Part shown: positions 57,178 through 64,000 of the stretch, one piece after another
Position numbering within the stretch: position 1 is the first letter of the stretch
How the letters are laid out: the number at the start of each line of letters is the position of its first letter
Source: Vulcanimicrobiota bacterium
Lineage (GTDB): Bacteria > Vulcanimicrobiota > Xenobia > Xenobiales > JADMJV01
Length of the DNA: 64,000 nucleotides
Reading direction: 5' to 3'
Assembly (NCBI GenBank): GCA_019637395.1
Contig: JAHBVR010000027.1
Location: 46,354-110,353, forward strand
The notes under the pieces: model-generated
Database searches by the model: none
Seen by the model: the letters and a program-made list of their open reading frames with translations, nothing else
Told to the model about the DNA's origin: nothing
Made by a program: the position numbers and the translations under genes

Positions 57178-58048
57178 CCCGGCCCTTCAGGCGACCCAAC
57201 AGCTTGACCACGGCCAGAGCCACAAACCCGGCCACCAACCCGGTTACGCCCTCGGCCAGCAAACCCAGCCAGGCGTTCAGCTCCTCCACCAAGTGATGCA
57301 AAGGGGCCACGCCGTGGACCAGAATACCGCCGCCCACGCAGAAGATGGCCACCGTTCCCAGCCAGGAGATCAAAGCCAGCATGCGCGGGGCGGTGGCTAG
57401 AATGACCTTGCCCAGAGTTCGTAGCCCGGCTTGCCTGCGCTTCTGCAGCGCTAGCCCGATATCGTCGAGCTTCACAATCAGGCCCACCAGGCCATAGACG
57501 CCCACCGTCATCAACAGGCTGATGACCAGCAGCACTAAGAGTACTCGGGCGAAATCCAGGTGAGCCACCAATCCCAGCGTCAAAGCGATGATCTCGGCCG
57601 ATAAAATCAGATCGGTGCGCACGGCCCCGGCGATCTTTTCTTTTTCCCAGGGACTTCCAGCCACTTTGTCTTCGGCCCTCAAAGCTTCCGCCGGCTGGTG
57701 TTCGGCCTGAGGGCCGAAGCGGTGCAGCAGCTTTTCGGCTCCCTCATAACAAAGGAAGAGACCTCCTCCCATCAACAGCGGCTGAATCAACCAGGGAGCC
57801 AGTGCCCGTAGCACCAGCGCCAGCGGAATCAACATGGCCTTGTTTCTGGCCGATCCTTTGGCCACGGCCCAGATCACCGGCAACTCGCGATCCGGACTCA
57901 GCCCTACCGCCTGCTCGGCGTTCAGGGCCAGATCATCGCCCAAGACTCCGGCCGTCTTCTTGGCGGAAAGTTTGGTCATAATCCAAACATCGTCCAGAAT
58001 GGCCGTCATATCGTCCAGCAAAGTCAACAGCGAACCAACAGGCATCAT
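57167..58048 (-). CDS. DUF808 (YedI-like) inner-membrane protein
   Basis: 293 residues matching the YedI/DUF808 family: GSLLTLLDDMTAILDDVWIM, then KKTAGVLGDDLALNAEQAVG, PVIWAVAKGSARNKAMLIPL and several hydrophobic helices (LIPLALVLRALAPWLIQPL, LLVLLVISLLMTVGVYGLVG). Function unknown in any organism to my knowledge. Confidence 0.9.
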   Translation of the reverse strand: MMPVGSLLTLLDDMTAILDDVWIMTKLSAKKTAGVLGDDLALNAEQAVGLSPDRELPVIWAVAKGSARNKAMLIPLALVLRALAPWLIQPLLMGGGLFLCYEGAEKLLHRFGPQAEHQPAEALRAEDKVAGSPWEKEKIAGAVRTDLILSAEIIALTLGLVAHLDFARVLLVLLVISLLMTVGVYGLVGLIVKLDDIGLALQKRRQAGLRTLGKVILATAPRMLALISWLGTVAIFCVGGGILVHGVAPLHHLVEELNAWLGLLAEGVTGLVAGFVALAVVKLLGRLKGRATP

Positions 58049-58110
58049 TACCCCTTCTAAACCCCGACCGTCCTGCCTCTATGAGTTAGAGCTCACGAAG
58101 CGGGGGGCAA

Positions 58111-58140
58111 GGGCCGCCCCGCGCGAGGCGGCCCTTTTTT
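58111..58140 (+). terminator. Strong hairpin with plus-strand T tract
   Basis: Stem GGGCCGCC / GGCGGCCC (58111-58118 with 58127-58134) and TTTTTT. By its T run it terminates plus-strand RNA, yet it lies just past the stop of the minus-strand beta-helix gene, whose strand reads only TT after the stem. It may work in both directions. Confidence 0.7.
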
Positions 58141-58141
58141 A

Positions 58142-59575
58142 TTAGAAACTCGGGAAGGGATTGGTAGTCAAGAAGGGTGTCGTCTGGATGTTGAAGGTAC
58201 CCGTTCCGCTGGTGTTAACGCGCGGATTGTTGCCGGCGTCAGCCGGACCGCTGGCGGTGCCGAAGAAGTTATTGCGCGCGTCCAGGCTGCCCGTGTCCGC
58301 GGCGGTGCCGGTGTAGACGGTCAGACTGGAGGAAGTATCGAAACTATTGCCCGAGGCCACCACCGTGTTGCCAGGATTCAAAAGACCGATCTGTTCGATG
58401 CTCTGGTTGCGGAAGCCGTTGCCGGTAATCTGGGTATTCTGGACGTTGTCGAGCGACAGACCGACATTGTTACCGCTGAAGGCATTGCCGCTGAGAATGC
58501 TGCCGGTGGCGGGATTGGCGGCCGAAGTACCCTGTAAGTAAACGCCGGTGGCAAAACCCTGGAACAGGTTGTTGCGTAGCGTCACATTACCATTAGTGGT
58601 TCCGATGGTATTGATCAGACCGCGGAAGTTTCCGGCAGCGCCGGTGCGGATGAAACGGTCATTGCTGGCGGTAAAGTTGGTAGCCCCAGCGCGCAGCAGA
58701 ATGCCGGCCGCCTCGTCGATACCGGCGTCCACTCCTTCGGAGATGGTGACTCCGGAAAGGGTCACGTTGGGAGCGTCCACATTCAGCCGGTTGAAAGTGG
58801 CTTCGGCCCCGCGCGTGCTCGGAGTGACGCCGGCCGAAATACTCGAATTGGGGCCGAGCAAGGTCAAGCCTGCCAGGTCGGGATCGTTGCTGATATTAAC
58901 CGTCTCGTTGAAAGTCCCGGCGGGAATCGTAATGGTAGAACCCTGGCCGTTGTCGGTGGCGGCCACCTGGTCGACGGCTTGTTGAATGGTGGTGAGGCCA
59001 CCCTGGCCTACCGTCAGGTTGAGGGCGGCAACACCCACCACGCTGACGTTGCGGGTGACCGTTTGGGAAGTTTGCCCGGTGCCGTCGCTCAGCGAGACAC
59101 TGACCGTATTGGGTCCAAAAGCCGCGGTTCCGGCGGAAGCCAGGGTGACCGCCCGTAAAAACTGCTGAACGGCCGCCAGGGTGGCATTGTTGTTGAGAGC
59201 TACACTCAGGGTGTTGGTTCCGCTGCCGGTCACGGTTCCAATATCGGGGGTGCCGGGAGAGGTCAGAATCAGGCCGCTGCCTCCCGTAATGGTCAGCGTG
59301 CCGTTCTGCAGCGTGGAAGTGTCAAGATCCGTCACCGTGGCTCCAGGGGCGAAGGGCACGCCGGCCGCCCCCCGGATGCTGGACAAAGTGCCGCTGTCCA
59401 GCGTAACCGCAGGTGCAAACGGATTTGGGTTTTGCGGCTGGCCCGGGCCCGGGTTATTGGGATTGATGATCGGATAATTATTACGGTCACCCGGGTTGAA
59501 ATCATTGTCGTCGTTTCCGCACCCGGCGATCAAAAGGGCGCTGACCAGACCTGCATAGATGAGCTTGGAATTCAT
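58142..59575 (-). CDS. Right-handed parallel beta-helix lipoprotein
   Basis: 477 residues: lipoprotein signal (LIYAGLVSALLIAGCG), an Asn/Pro-rich linker, a beta-sandwich-like part, then a pectate-lyase-type parallel beta-helix of short Asn-rich coils (NVTLSGVTISEGVDAGI, SILSGNAFSGNNVGLSLDNV, NTQITGNGFRNQSI). Such helices bind or cleave polysaccharides on the surface. GGAGG eight bases upstream fixes ATG 59575. Confidence 0.88.
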   Translation of the reverse strand: MNSKLIYAGLVSALLIAGCGNDDNDFNPGDRNNYPIINPNNPGPGQPQNPNPFAPAVTLDSGTLSSIRGAAGVPFAPGATVTDLDTSTLQNGTLTITGGSGLILTSPGTPDIGTVTGSGTNTLSVALNNNATLAAVQQFLRAVTLASAGTAAFGPNTVSVSLSDGTGQTSQTVTRNVSVVGVAALNLTVGQGGLTTIQQAVDQVAATDNGQGSTITIPAGTFNETVNISNDPDLAGLTLLGPNSSISAGVTPSTRGAEATFNRLNVDAPNVTLSGVTISEGVDAGIDEAAGILLRAGATNFTASNDRFIRTGAAGNFRGLINTIGTTNGNVTLRNNLFQGFATGVYLQGTSAANPATGSILSGNAFSGNNVGLSLDNVQNTQITGNGFRNQSIEQIGLLNPGNTVVASGNSFDTSSSLTVYTGTAADTGSLDARNNFFGTASGPADAGNNPRVNTSGTGTFNIQTTPFLTTNPFPSF

Positions 59576-59693
59576 TTGGGTCCTCCGAAAATTGGTATAG
59601 CCGGCTAAACCTAGCCTGAGGCAGCTACGAATGGGGATACTGCGCCGTCTGCTTTTTAAAACACAAAAGGGGGTAGACAAAGTGGGCGGTTCT

Positions 59694-59740
59694 GAGGTAT
59701 AGGCGACCGGCAATCGGTACTCCGAGATATAGGCGACGGG
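59694..59740. repeat. Imperfect direct repeat, period 30
   Basis: GAGGTATAGGCGACCGG at 59694 and GAGATATAGGCGACGGG at 59724, in the gap between the divergent beta-helix and DUF892 genes, 50-97 bases before the DUF892 start. A 30-base period (about three helical turns) fits a regulator binding one face of the DNA, or tandem promoter elements. Confidence 0.5.
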
Positions 59741-59790
59741 AAACCATTTCGTTTAGTCTGCAAGGTGACTATCTGGCGCGAGGTAAAACG

Positions 59791-60291
59791 ATGGCTAAAA
59801 TTGAGACATTTAAACAACTGCTGGTTCACGAGCTGGCGGCTCTAATGAGTGTCGAGGAACAGTTGCTCGAGGTCTTACCCAAACTGGCCAAGGTGGCCAG
59901 CAGCGCCAAATTGCAAAAAGCTCTGCTCGACCACCTTGAGGAGACTCAGAAGCAACTGCAGCGGCTGGAAAAGGCGGCCGAGGTCCTGGAGATGAAAAAA
60001 TCGGATCGCAAGCTTTGTAAAGCGATGAAGGGCCTGCTGGCGGAGGGCCAGGAGACGGTCGAAAGCATCCCCCCCGGCCCCCTGCGCGACGCAGCCATCA
60101 TCGCCGCCTGCCAGCGTGTGGAGCACTATGAGATGGCCGCATACGGGACAGCTCGAGCCTTCGCCGAGCAACTCGAGGAAACGGATGTTTCGCGGCTGAT
60201 CAGCGAAACTTTCAAAGAGGAATTGGCCGCCGATCAGCTACTCACCCGCCTGGCCGAAGCGGAAGTCAACTCTCAGGCTCAGAACGTCTAG
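59791..60291 (+). CDS. DUF892 ferritin-like protein (YciE/YciF type)
   Basis: 166 residues: FKQLLVHELAALMSVEEQLL, KALLDHLEETQKQLQRLEKA, and RVEHYEMAAYGTARAFAEQL with ExxH carboxylate and histidine ligands, as in the four-helix DUF892 family linked to stress in enterobacteria. A close paralogue lies at 61504. The 3' end overlaps the convergent membrane-protein gene by 26 bases. Confidence 0.93.
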   Translation: MAKIETFKQLLVHELAALMSVEEQLLEVLPKLAKVASSAKLQKALLDHLEETQKQLQRLEKAAEVLEMKKSDRKLCKAMKGLLAEGQETVESIPPGPLRDAAIIAACQRVEHYEMAAYGTARAFAEQLEETDVSRLISETFKEELAADQLLTRLAEAEVNSQAQNV

Positions 60292-61174
60292 GTAAGCAAC
60301 CTGCGTCTGCCCACCAGTAGGTCAGCATGGCTGTGGCCAGCAAAGTCCCGGCATTCAAAAAGACGCTGGCAAATTTAGCCACGGCCTGGGAAAGAGGGAG
60401 AGCGCCGGTGGCTCCCGCGAGGGCGGCCCAGGCCGGCAGCAATGCCAGTTGGGAAGCCGCCGCCAGACCGATCAGTTCGCGCTTGCCCGCGTCGTCGATT
60501 TCTCCCAAGGCGGCGGCCACACCGACCACCCCCGAAAGCGCCATACATGTGCTCCAACTTGCGGTTTCTTGATGGCGCACGAACGGCTGTAAGCACCAAC
60601 CATAGCCGGCTGAACACACAGCGATCAGGAGCAGGGCGGTCAGCCAGGCGTGCAAACCGTGGCGACACAGTGGCCAGTCGCGACACAACAAGCCCAGGGC
60701 CACGGCCATCAGACAGGGCAGAAGCGGCAGAAAGAGCAGCCCCCCCAGGATATTCAGCAAGTGGTCCTCGGCCAGCCCGTGAGCCAGCAGGAGGGCAGCG
60801 CATACGATTCTTCCGACGAAGCTGGGGGTCACATGACTGAACTGCCAGAGCTCACAGCGCAGGTCCTGGAGCGGAATTCCGAAGGGCCTGGTCAATTCGC
60901 GCAAGGAAGAGCTGGAGTGAATGCTCAGGGGCTGACGTACCGTAATGGTGCAGCCCGCCTGCTGCCCCCAGCGAGAGTGCTGCAACGCGTCGAGGTAACG
61001 TTTAGCAACGGGCGTTGCGGCCCGCGCGCTGATTACATCCTGCGACTCTTCGAAACCATCTTTGGAGCAGGCCGTCTCCAGGCTCTGGCTGACTTCGGAA
61101 ATTCCACAATCAAAGGCAATCTGGGCGATCTCCGAACCCTCCCCCCGAGGCACGGAAACCTTCACCAGACGCAT
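60266..61174 (-). CDS. DUF389-like membrane protein
   Basis: 302 residues. A soluble N-domain (MRLVKVSVPRGEGSEIAQIA to about 125) resembles the ACT-like N-terminus of DUF389 proteins. About six helices follow (VGRIVCAALLLAHGLAEDHL, LLFLPLLPCLMAVALGLLC, AWLTALLLIAVCSAGYGW and others). The usual full DUF389 motif set is not obvious, so the family call is tentative. Starts two bases past the stop of the small gene 61176-61313. Confidence 0.65.
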   Translation of the reverse strand: MRLVKVSVPRGEGSEIAQIAFDCGISEVSQSLETACSKDGFEESQDVISARAATPVAKRYLDALQHSRWGQQAGCTITVRQPLSIHSSSSLRELTRPFGIPLQDLRCELWQFSHVTPSFVGRIVCAALLLAHGLAEDHLLNILGGLLFLPLLPCLMAVALGLLCRDWPLCRHGLHAWLTALLLIAVCSAGYGWCLQPFVRHQETASWSTCMALSGVVGVAAALGEIDDAGKRELIGLAAASQLALLPAWAALAGATGALPLSQAVAKFASVFLNAGTLLATAMLTYWWADAGCLPRRSEPES

Positions 61175-61175
61175 C

Positions 61176-61313
61176 TCAGGACTTTTCGCGCCCCTGGTTA
61201 GGGGGCTGGCTGTCGTCACCGGGCTGAGGATACTCCGGCTGAGCCAACAGGTCTTCGACGCTTTCATCTACCGGCAGAGCCGGACCCGGGGTGATTTCGG
61301 AATCGTCTTTCAT
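61176..61313 (-). CDS. Small acidic Pro-rich protein (45 residues)
   Basis: MKDDSEITPGPALPVDESVE onward, strongly acidic and Pro-rich, with GGAGG seven bases upstream of the ATG. It lies directly ahead of, and is probably cotranscribed with, the membrane-protein gene. No recognised family; likely disordered. Confidence 0.6.
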   Translation of the reverse strand: MKDDSEITPGPALPVDESVEDLLAQPEYPQPGDDSQPPNQGREKS

Positions 61314-61503
61314 GGGCACACCTCCGTGGGTTATAAGGAAAAGAATACACGCACCGGGCAACTTCAAGTATCCCCTGACGTCGTGCCGGAAAGTATTCCG
61401 ATCCTGACCCCTGTCCACCCGAGGGTATACGGGCCGAGTGGGCGCGGCGCTACACTCGAGGGGTCGCGCCACGCGAAATATTCCGAGAACGAGGATGTGG
61501 ATA

Positions 61504-62007
61504 ATGTCGAAGATCAAAACCATCGATCAACTTTTTGTGCATGAAATTGCCGACTTGATGAGCGCCGAGGAACAGTTGATTGAAGCCTTGCCCAAAATGG
61601 CCGAAGCGGCCACGGCCAAAGAACTGAAGAAGGCCATCGAGATGCACTTGAAAGAAACCGAGAAACAATTGCAACGGCTCGAGAAAATCGCGGAAGAGAT
61701 CGAGCTGAAAGCCAGCGATAAGAAGGTCTGTAAAGCCATGAAGGGGCTGGTCGCCGAAGGCCAGGAAGCCATCAAGGAAATTCCCGCCGGACCCGTGCGC
61801 GACGTGGCCATCATTGGCGCGGCCCAACGCGTCGAGCACTACGAGATCGCCGGCTACGGCACGGCCCGCGCTCTGGCCGAGGGCTTGAAGCTGAAAAAAG
61901 CCATGGAACTGCTGGATGAAACCCTACAAGAAGAAGGGGAAACCGATAAGAAGTTGACCAAAATCGCCGAGAGCGTGGTCAACCCCGAAGCTCTGGCCAC
62001 AGCCTGA
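61504..62007 (+). CDS. DUF892 ferritin-like protein (paralogue)
   Basis: 167 residues, aligning along its whole length with the protein at 59791 (FVHEIADLMSAEEQLIEALP, CKAMKGLVAEGQEAIKEIP, QRVEHYEIAGYGTARALAEG). The pair flank the inverted membrane-protein operon, which suggests duplication with an insertion between. Family role is oxidative or osmotic stress; the mechanism is unknown. Confidence 0.93.
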   Translation: MSKIKTIDQLFVHEIADLMSAEEQLIEALPKMAEAATAKELKKAIEMHLKETEKQLQRLEKIAEEIELKASDKKVCKAMKGLVAEGQEAIKEIPAGPVRDVAIIGAAQRVEHYEIAGYGTARALAEGLKLKKAMELLDETLQEEGETDKKLTKIAESVVNPEALATA

Positions 62008-62018
62008 GCATCCCGACT

Positions 62019-62041
62019 CCGCCCCGGTCTTACCGGGGCGG
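62019..62041 (+). terminator. GC-rich hairpin after DUF892 paralogue
   Basis: A ten-pair stem CCGCCCCGGT / ACCGGGGCGG with a CTT loop, followed only by GTTTGG. Probable terminator or mRNA-stabilising stem between the DUF892 and Rieske genes; the T tract is weak. Confidence 0.55.
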
Positions 62042-62066
62042 GTTTGGCGCAAGCCCTGGAGGTCAT

Positions 62067-63599
62067 ATGAGTGATTTCGCTACTCAATCTTGCTGGTACG
62101 AGCCCAAGCAGTCCTTGCTGTCGCTGGAGCAGGCGGCTCTGGACCAGAATTTGGAAACCGGGGTAGTCGTGATCGGTGCCGGCATCTCTGGACTTTCCGT
62201 GGCTTATCAACTGAGTCTGCAGGGCAGGTCCGTGGTGGTGTTGGAGGACGGTAGCATCGGTGGCGGGATGTCCGGGCGGACTTCGGCCCATCTCTCTTTC
62301 GCCCTCGATGATGGCTACTCCAAAATCGAGTCCTGCCATGGCCGTGAGGGCGCCAAACGAGCGGCCGAAAGTCACATAGCGGCGGTGGCCGCTATCGAAA
62401 CGGCCATCCAACGAGAGGCTATCGAATGTCAATTTCTGCGCGTGGATGGGTATCTTTTCAACCCTCCCGGTTTGCCTGACCAGAGAAATCTCGAGGACGA
62501 ACTGGAAGCGGCCCGGCGCGCCGGCGTGGAGGTAAACTGGGTGGAACGAGCCCCGATCGCCCATTTTGACACCGGTCGCTGCCTGCACTTCCCCAACCAG
62601 GGACAGTTTCATCCTTTGCTCTACCTGGCCGGGCTCACCCGCGCCATGCAGGACCGCGGAGTACGCCTCTTCACCCGGACGCGGGTCAGCGAAATCGAGG
62701 GCGGCGCCCATCCCCGGGTGCGCACCGCCAGTGGTTTGACGGTGCAGGCCCAACAGGTGGTGGTGGCGACCAATACGCCCGTGAACGACCGGTTTTTTGT
62801 GCATACCAAACAATCGGCCCACATGACCTACATGGTGGGCCTGAAGGTGCCGGCCGGCCAACTGCGCCCCGCCCTTTTTTGGGACACCCTCGATTCTTAC
62901 CACTACGTGCGTCTGGTGATGGGGGCTACTCCTGAAGGCGATGACCTGCTGATTGTGGGCGGTCAGGACCATAAGGTTGGCCAGGGCGAGGACTATAGCC
63001 GGCGCTTCGAGCTGCTCGAAGTCTGGGCGCGCGAACGCTGGCCCATGTGCGGCTCAGTTGCTTATCGCTGGTCAGGCGAAGTCTTTGAACCGGTGGATTT
63101 CCAAGCTTTTATCGGAGCCAATCCCGGCTCGGAGGAAAACGTCTTTGTGGTAACCGGTGACTCCGGGCACGGCCTGACCCACGGAACAATAGCGGGGTTG
63201 CTGCTGCCCGAACTGATGGCGGGCCGAGACCACCCTTGGAAAACTCTTTACGATCCCAGCCGAATTACGCCCTGGGCGGCTAAGGATTTCCTCGCGGAGA
63301 ATCTCAACACGGCTGCACAATACGCCGATTGGTTCCGTGGTGGCGATATCGATTCGCTGGACCAGTTGGAGAAAGGTTGCGGGGCCGTGCTACGCCAGGG
63401 AATGAAAAAACTGGCCTGCTACCGCGACGAGGAAGGCAATTTATTCCAATATTCAGCGGTCTGCCCGCATCTGCAGGGGGTCGTGCGCTGGAACCGTCTG
63501 GAAAAAACCTGGGACTGTCCCTGTCACGGCTCCCGCTTTGACCGTCACGGTCAGGTCCTGGTGGGTCCGGCCAATCAGGATCTCTCTAAAATTACCTGA
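62067..63599 (+). CDS. FAD-dependent oxidoreductase with C-terminal Rieske domain
   Basis: 510 residues: a DAO-type FAD domain (VVVIGAGISGLSVAYQLSLQ, then GGGMSGRTSAHLSFALDDGY and GDSGHGLTHGTIAGLLL) spanning about 1-420, and a C-terminal Rieske [2Fe-2S] domain with CPHLQGVVRW (C-x-H) and CPCHGSRFD (C-x2-H). Electrons probably pass between flavin and Rieske cluster; the substrate may be an amine or glycine-like compound. GGAGG upstream of ATG 62067. Confidence 0.93.
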   Translation: MSDFATQSCWYEPKQSLLSLEQAALDQNLETGVVVIGAGISGLSVAYQLSLQGRSVVVLEDGSIGGGMSGRTSAHLSFALDDGYSKIESCHGREGAKRAAESHIAAVAAIETAIQREAIECQFLRVDGYLFNPPGLPDQRNLEDELEAARRAGVEVNWVERAPIAHFDTGRCLHFPNQGQFHPLLYLAGLTRAMQDRGVRLFTRTRVSEIEGGAHPRVRTASGLTVQAQQVVVATNTPVNDRFFVHTKQSAHMTYMVGLKVPAGQLRPALFWDTLDSYHYVRLVMGATPEGDDLLIVGGQDHKVGQGEDYSRRFELLEVWARERWPMCGSVAYRWSGEVFEPVDFQAFIGANPGSEENVFVVTGDSGHGLTHGTIAGLLLPELMAGRDHPWKTLYDPSRITPWAAKDFLAENLNTAAQYADWFRGGDIDSLDQLEKGCGAVLRQGMKKLACYRDEEGNLFQYSAVCPHLQGVVRWNRLEKTWDCPCHGSRFDRHGQVLVGPANQDLSKIT

Positions 63600-63657
63600 C
63601 TCGGATCCTACCGCGTACGCAGGGACGCCTATGCTGGAGAAACAGAGGTGTGAAAAC

Positions 63658-63840
63658 ATGGATGATAAGAAATTGCAAGAGCGGGTACCCTCCCTCGAGC
63701 AGATGAACAAAACCAGCTCGAATCTGACGCAAGGGTTCGACGATAGAGAGTCCGAGATCACGGGAGACGAGCGCTCCTCCTTTGACAAGAAGGGGGCTGG
63801 CCGCGGCCGCGGAGTGGACGATCAAAAACCTGCCGAGTAG
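63658..63840 (+). CDS. Small hydrophilic protein (60 residues)
   Basis: MDDKKLQERVPSLEQMNKTS onward, highly charged, without hydrophobic core (SFDKKGAGRGRGVDDQKPAE tail). GAGG lies about 10 bases upstream. Probably a small disordered stress protein, in keeping with its DUF892 and Rieske neighbours. The following 160 bases to the window end hold no feature I can support. Confidence 0.55.
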   Translation: MDDKKLQERVPSLEQMNKTSSNLTQGFDDRESEITGDERSSFDKKGAGRGRGVDDQKPAE

Positions 63841-64000
63841 CCCCTCAGTCGGAGAACAGCTTTTTTCAACTCCTCTCTCGTACCGATCCGCAGGGACTGG
63901 AGTACTACCGGCAATTCCATAGCTTAAGGTATACCCAGAAAGGGAGCCTGGGGGAGCCAGGGTCCGGTGGCGACCTGGGAATAGTATCCTAGAACACTAA

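Noticed and set aside
1-64000. tRNA, rRNA, riboswitch, phage and integron signatures
   Set aside because: I looked for T-loop-like GTTCGANNC with acceptor stems, conserved rRNA segments, known riboswitch cores and integrase or transposase motifs, and saw none. A covariance-model scan would be the decisive test.

Overview
The window is a GC-rich (roughly 60%), tightly packed chromosome segment from a diderm bacterium. The diderm reading rests on an OprP-type outer-membrane porin, several lipoproteins and many signal peptides. I see no rRNA, tRNA, phage, insertion sequence or CRISPR array. I could not place the phylum from sequence alone. Neighbouring genes very often overlap by 1-8 bases (ATGA, GTGA or CTAG joints).

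Positions 1-17.9 kb form an oxygen-response region. It holds a cbb3-type cytochrome c oxidase operon (ccoNOQPH), three universal stress proteins, a zinc alcohol dehydrogenase, two CBS-domain proteins, a Cys/Met-type PLP enzyme, a flavin monooxygenase, a kinase with a FixL-like heme PAS domain, a NarL-type response regulator, an FNR-type regulator with four N-terminal cysteines, a macrodomain / beta-CASP nuclease / DUF1269 operon and a radical SAM-SPASM protein. Most of it is tied together by nine near-identical palindromes (consensus wTGAyCcaGrTCAt). They serve twelve promoters, and in eleven of these a TAnnnT -10 hexamer starts after exactly 22 bases (23 in the other). That geometry centres the box at -41.5, the class II FNR position. 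Several transcripts are predicted to start on the A of the ATG (leaderless), and three boxes use the TGA stop codon of the preceding gene as their own first bases. One promoter fires into a gene-less gap that ends in an intrinsic terminator, which predicts an FNR-activated small RNA of about 70 nt.

Positions 18-29 kb carry envelope and secreted functions: a TolB/Kelch beta-propeller protein, a two-component system flanked by two PepSY proteins, a phosphate-type porin, an MgtC/DUF4010 membrane protein, an acid phosphatase and an ankyrin protein. Positions 29-44 kb hold a PaiB-like flavoprotein, a rifampin-phosphotransferase-like enzyme, an M28 peptidase, a SCO1 protein, a PAD/agmatine-deiminase-like enzyme, a degenerate HprK-like protein, a paired small multidrug-type exporter, a GerW-domain protein and ergothioneine genes egtB-egtD.

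Positions 44-58 kb hold secreted-type metalloprotease and subtilisin genes, a decayed Ig-like gene, a MacB-type exporter operon (ATPase, permease, adaptor), an ArsR-SRPBCC pair with a perfect operator palindrome, a group II truncated haemoglobin, and small EF-hand and zinc-finger proteins. Positions 58-64 kb hold a beta-helix lipoprotein, two DUF892 ferritin-like paralogues, a DUF389-like membrane protein and a FAD-Rieske oxidoreductase, which looks like a general stress cluster.
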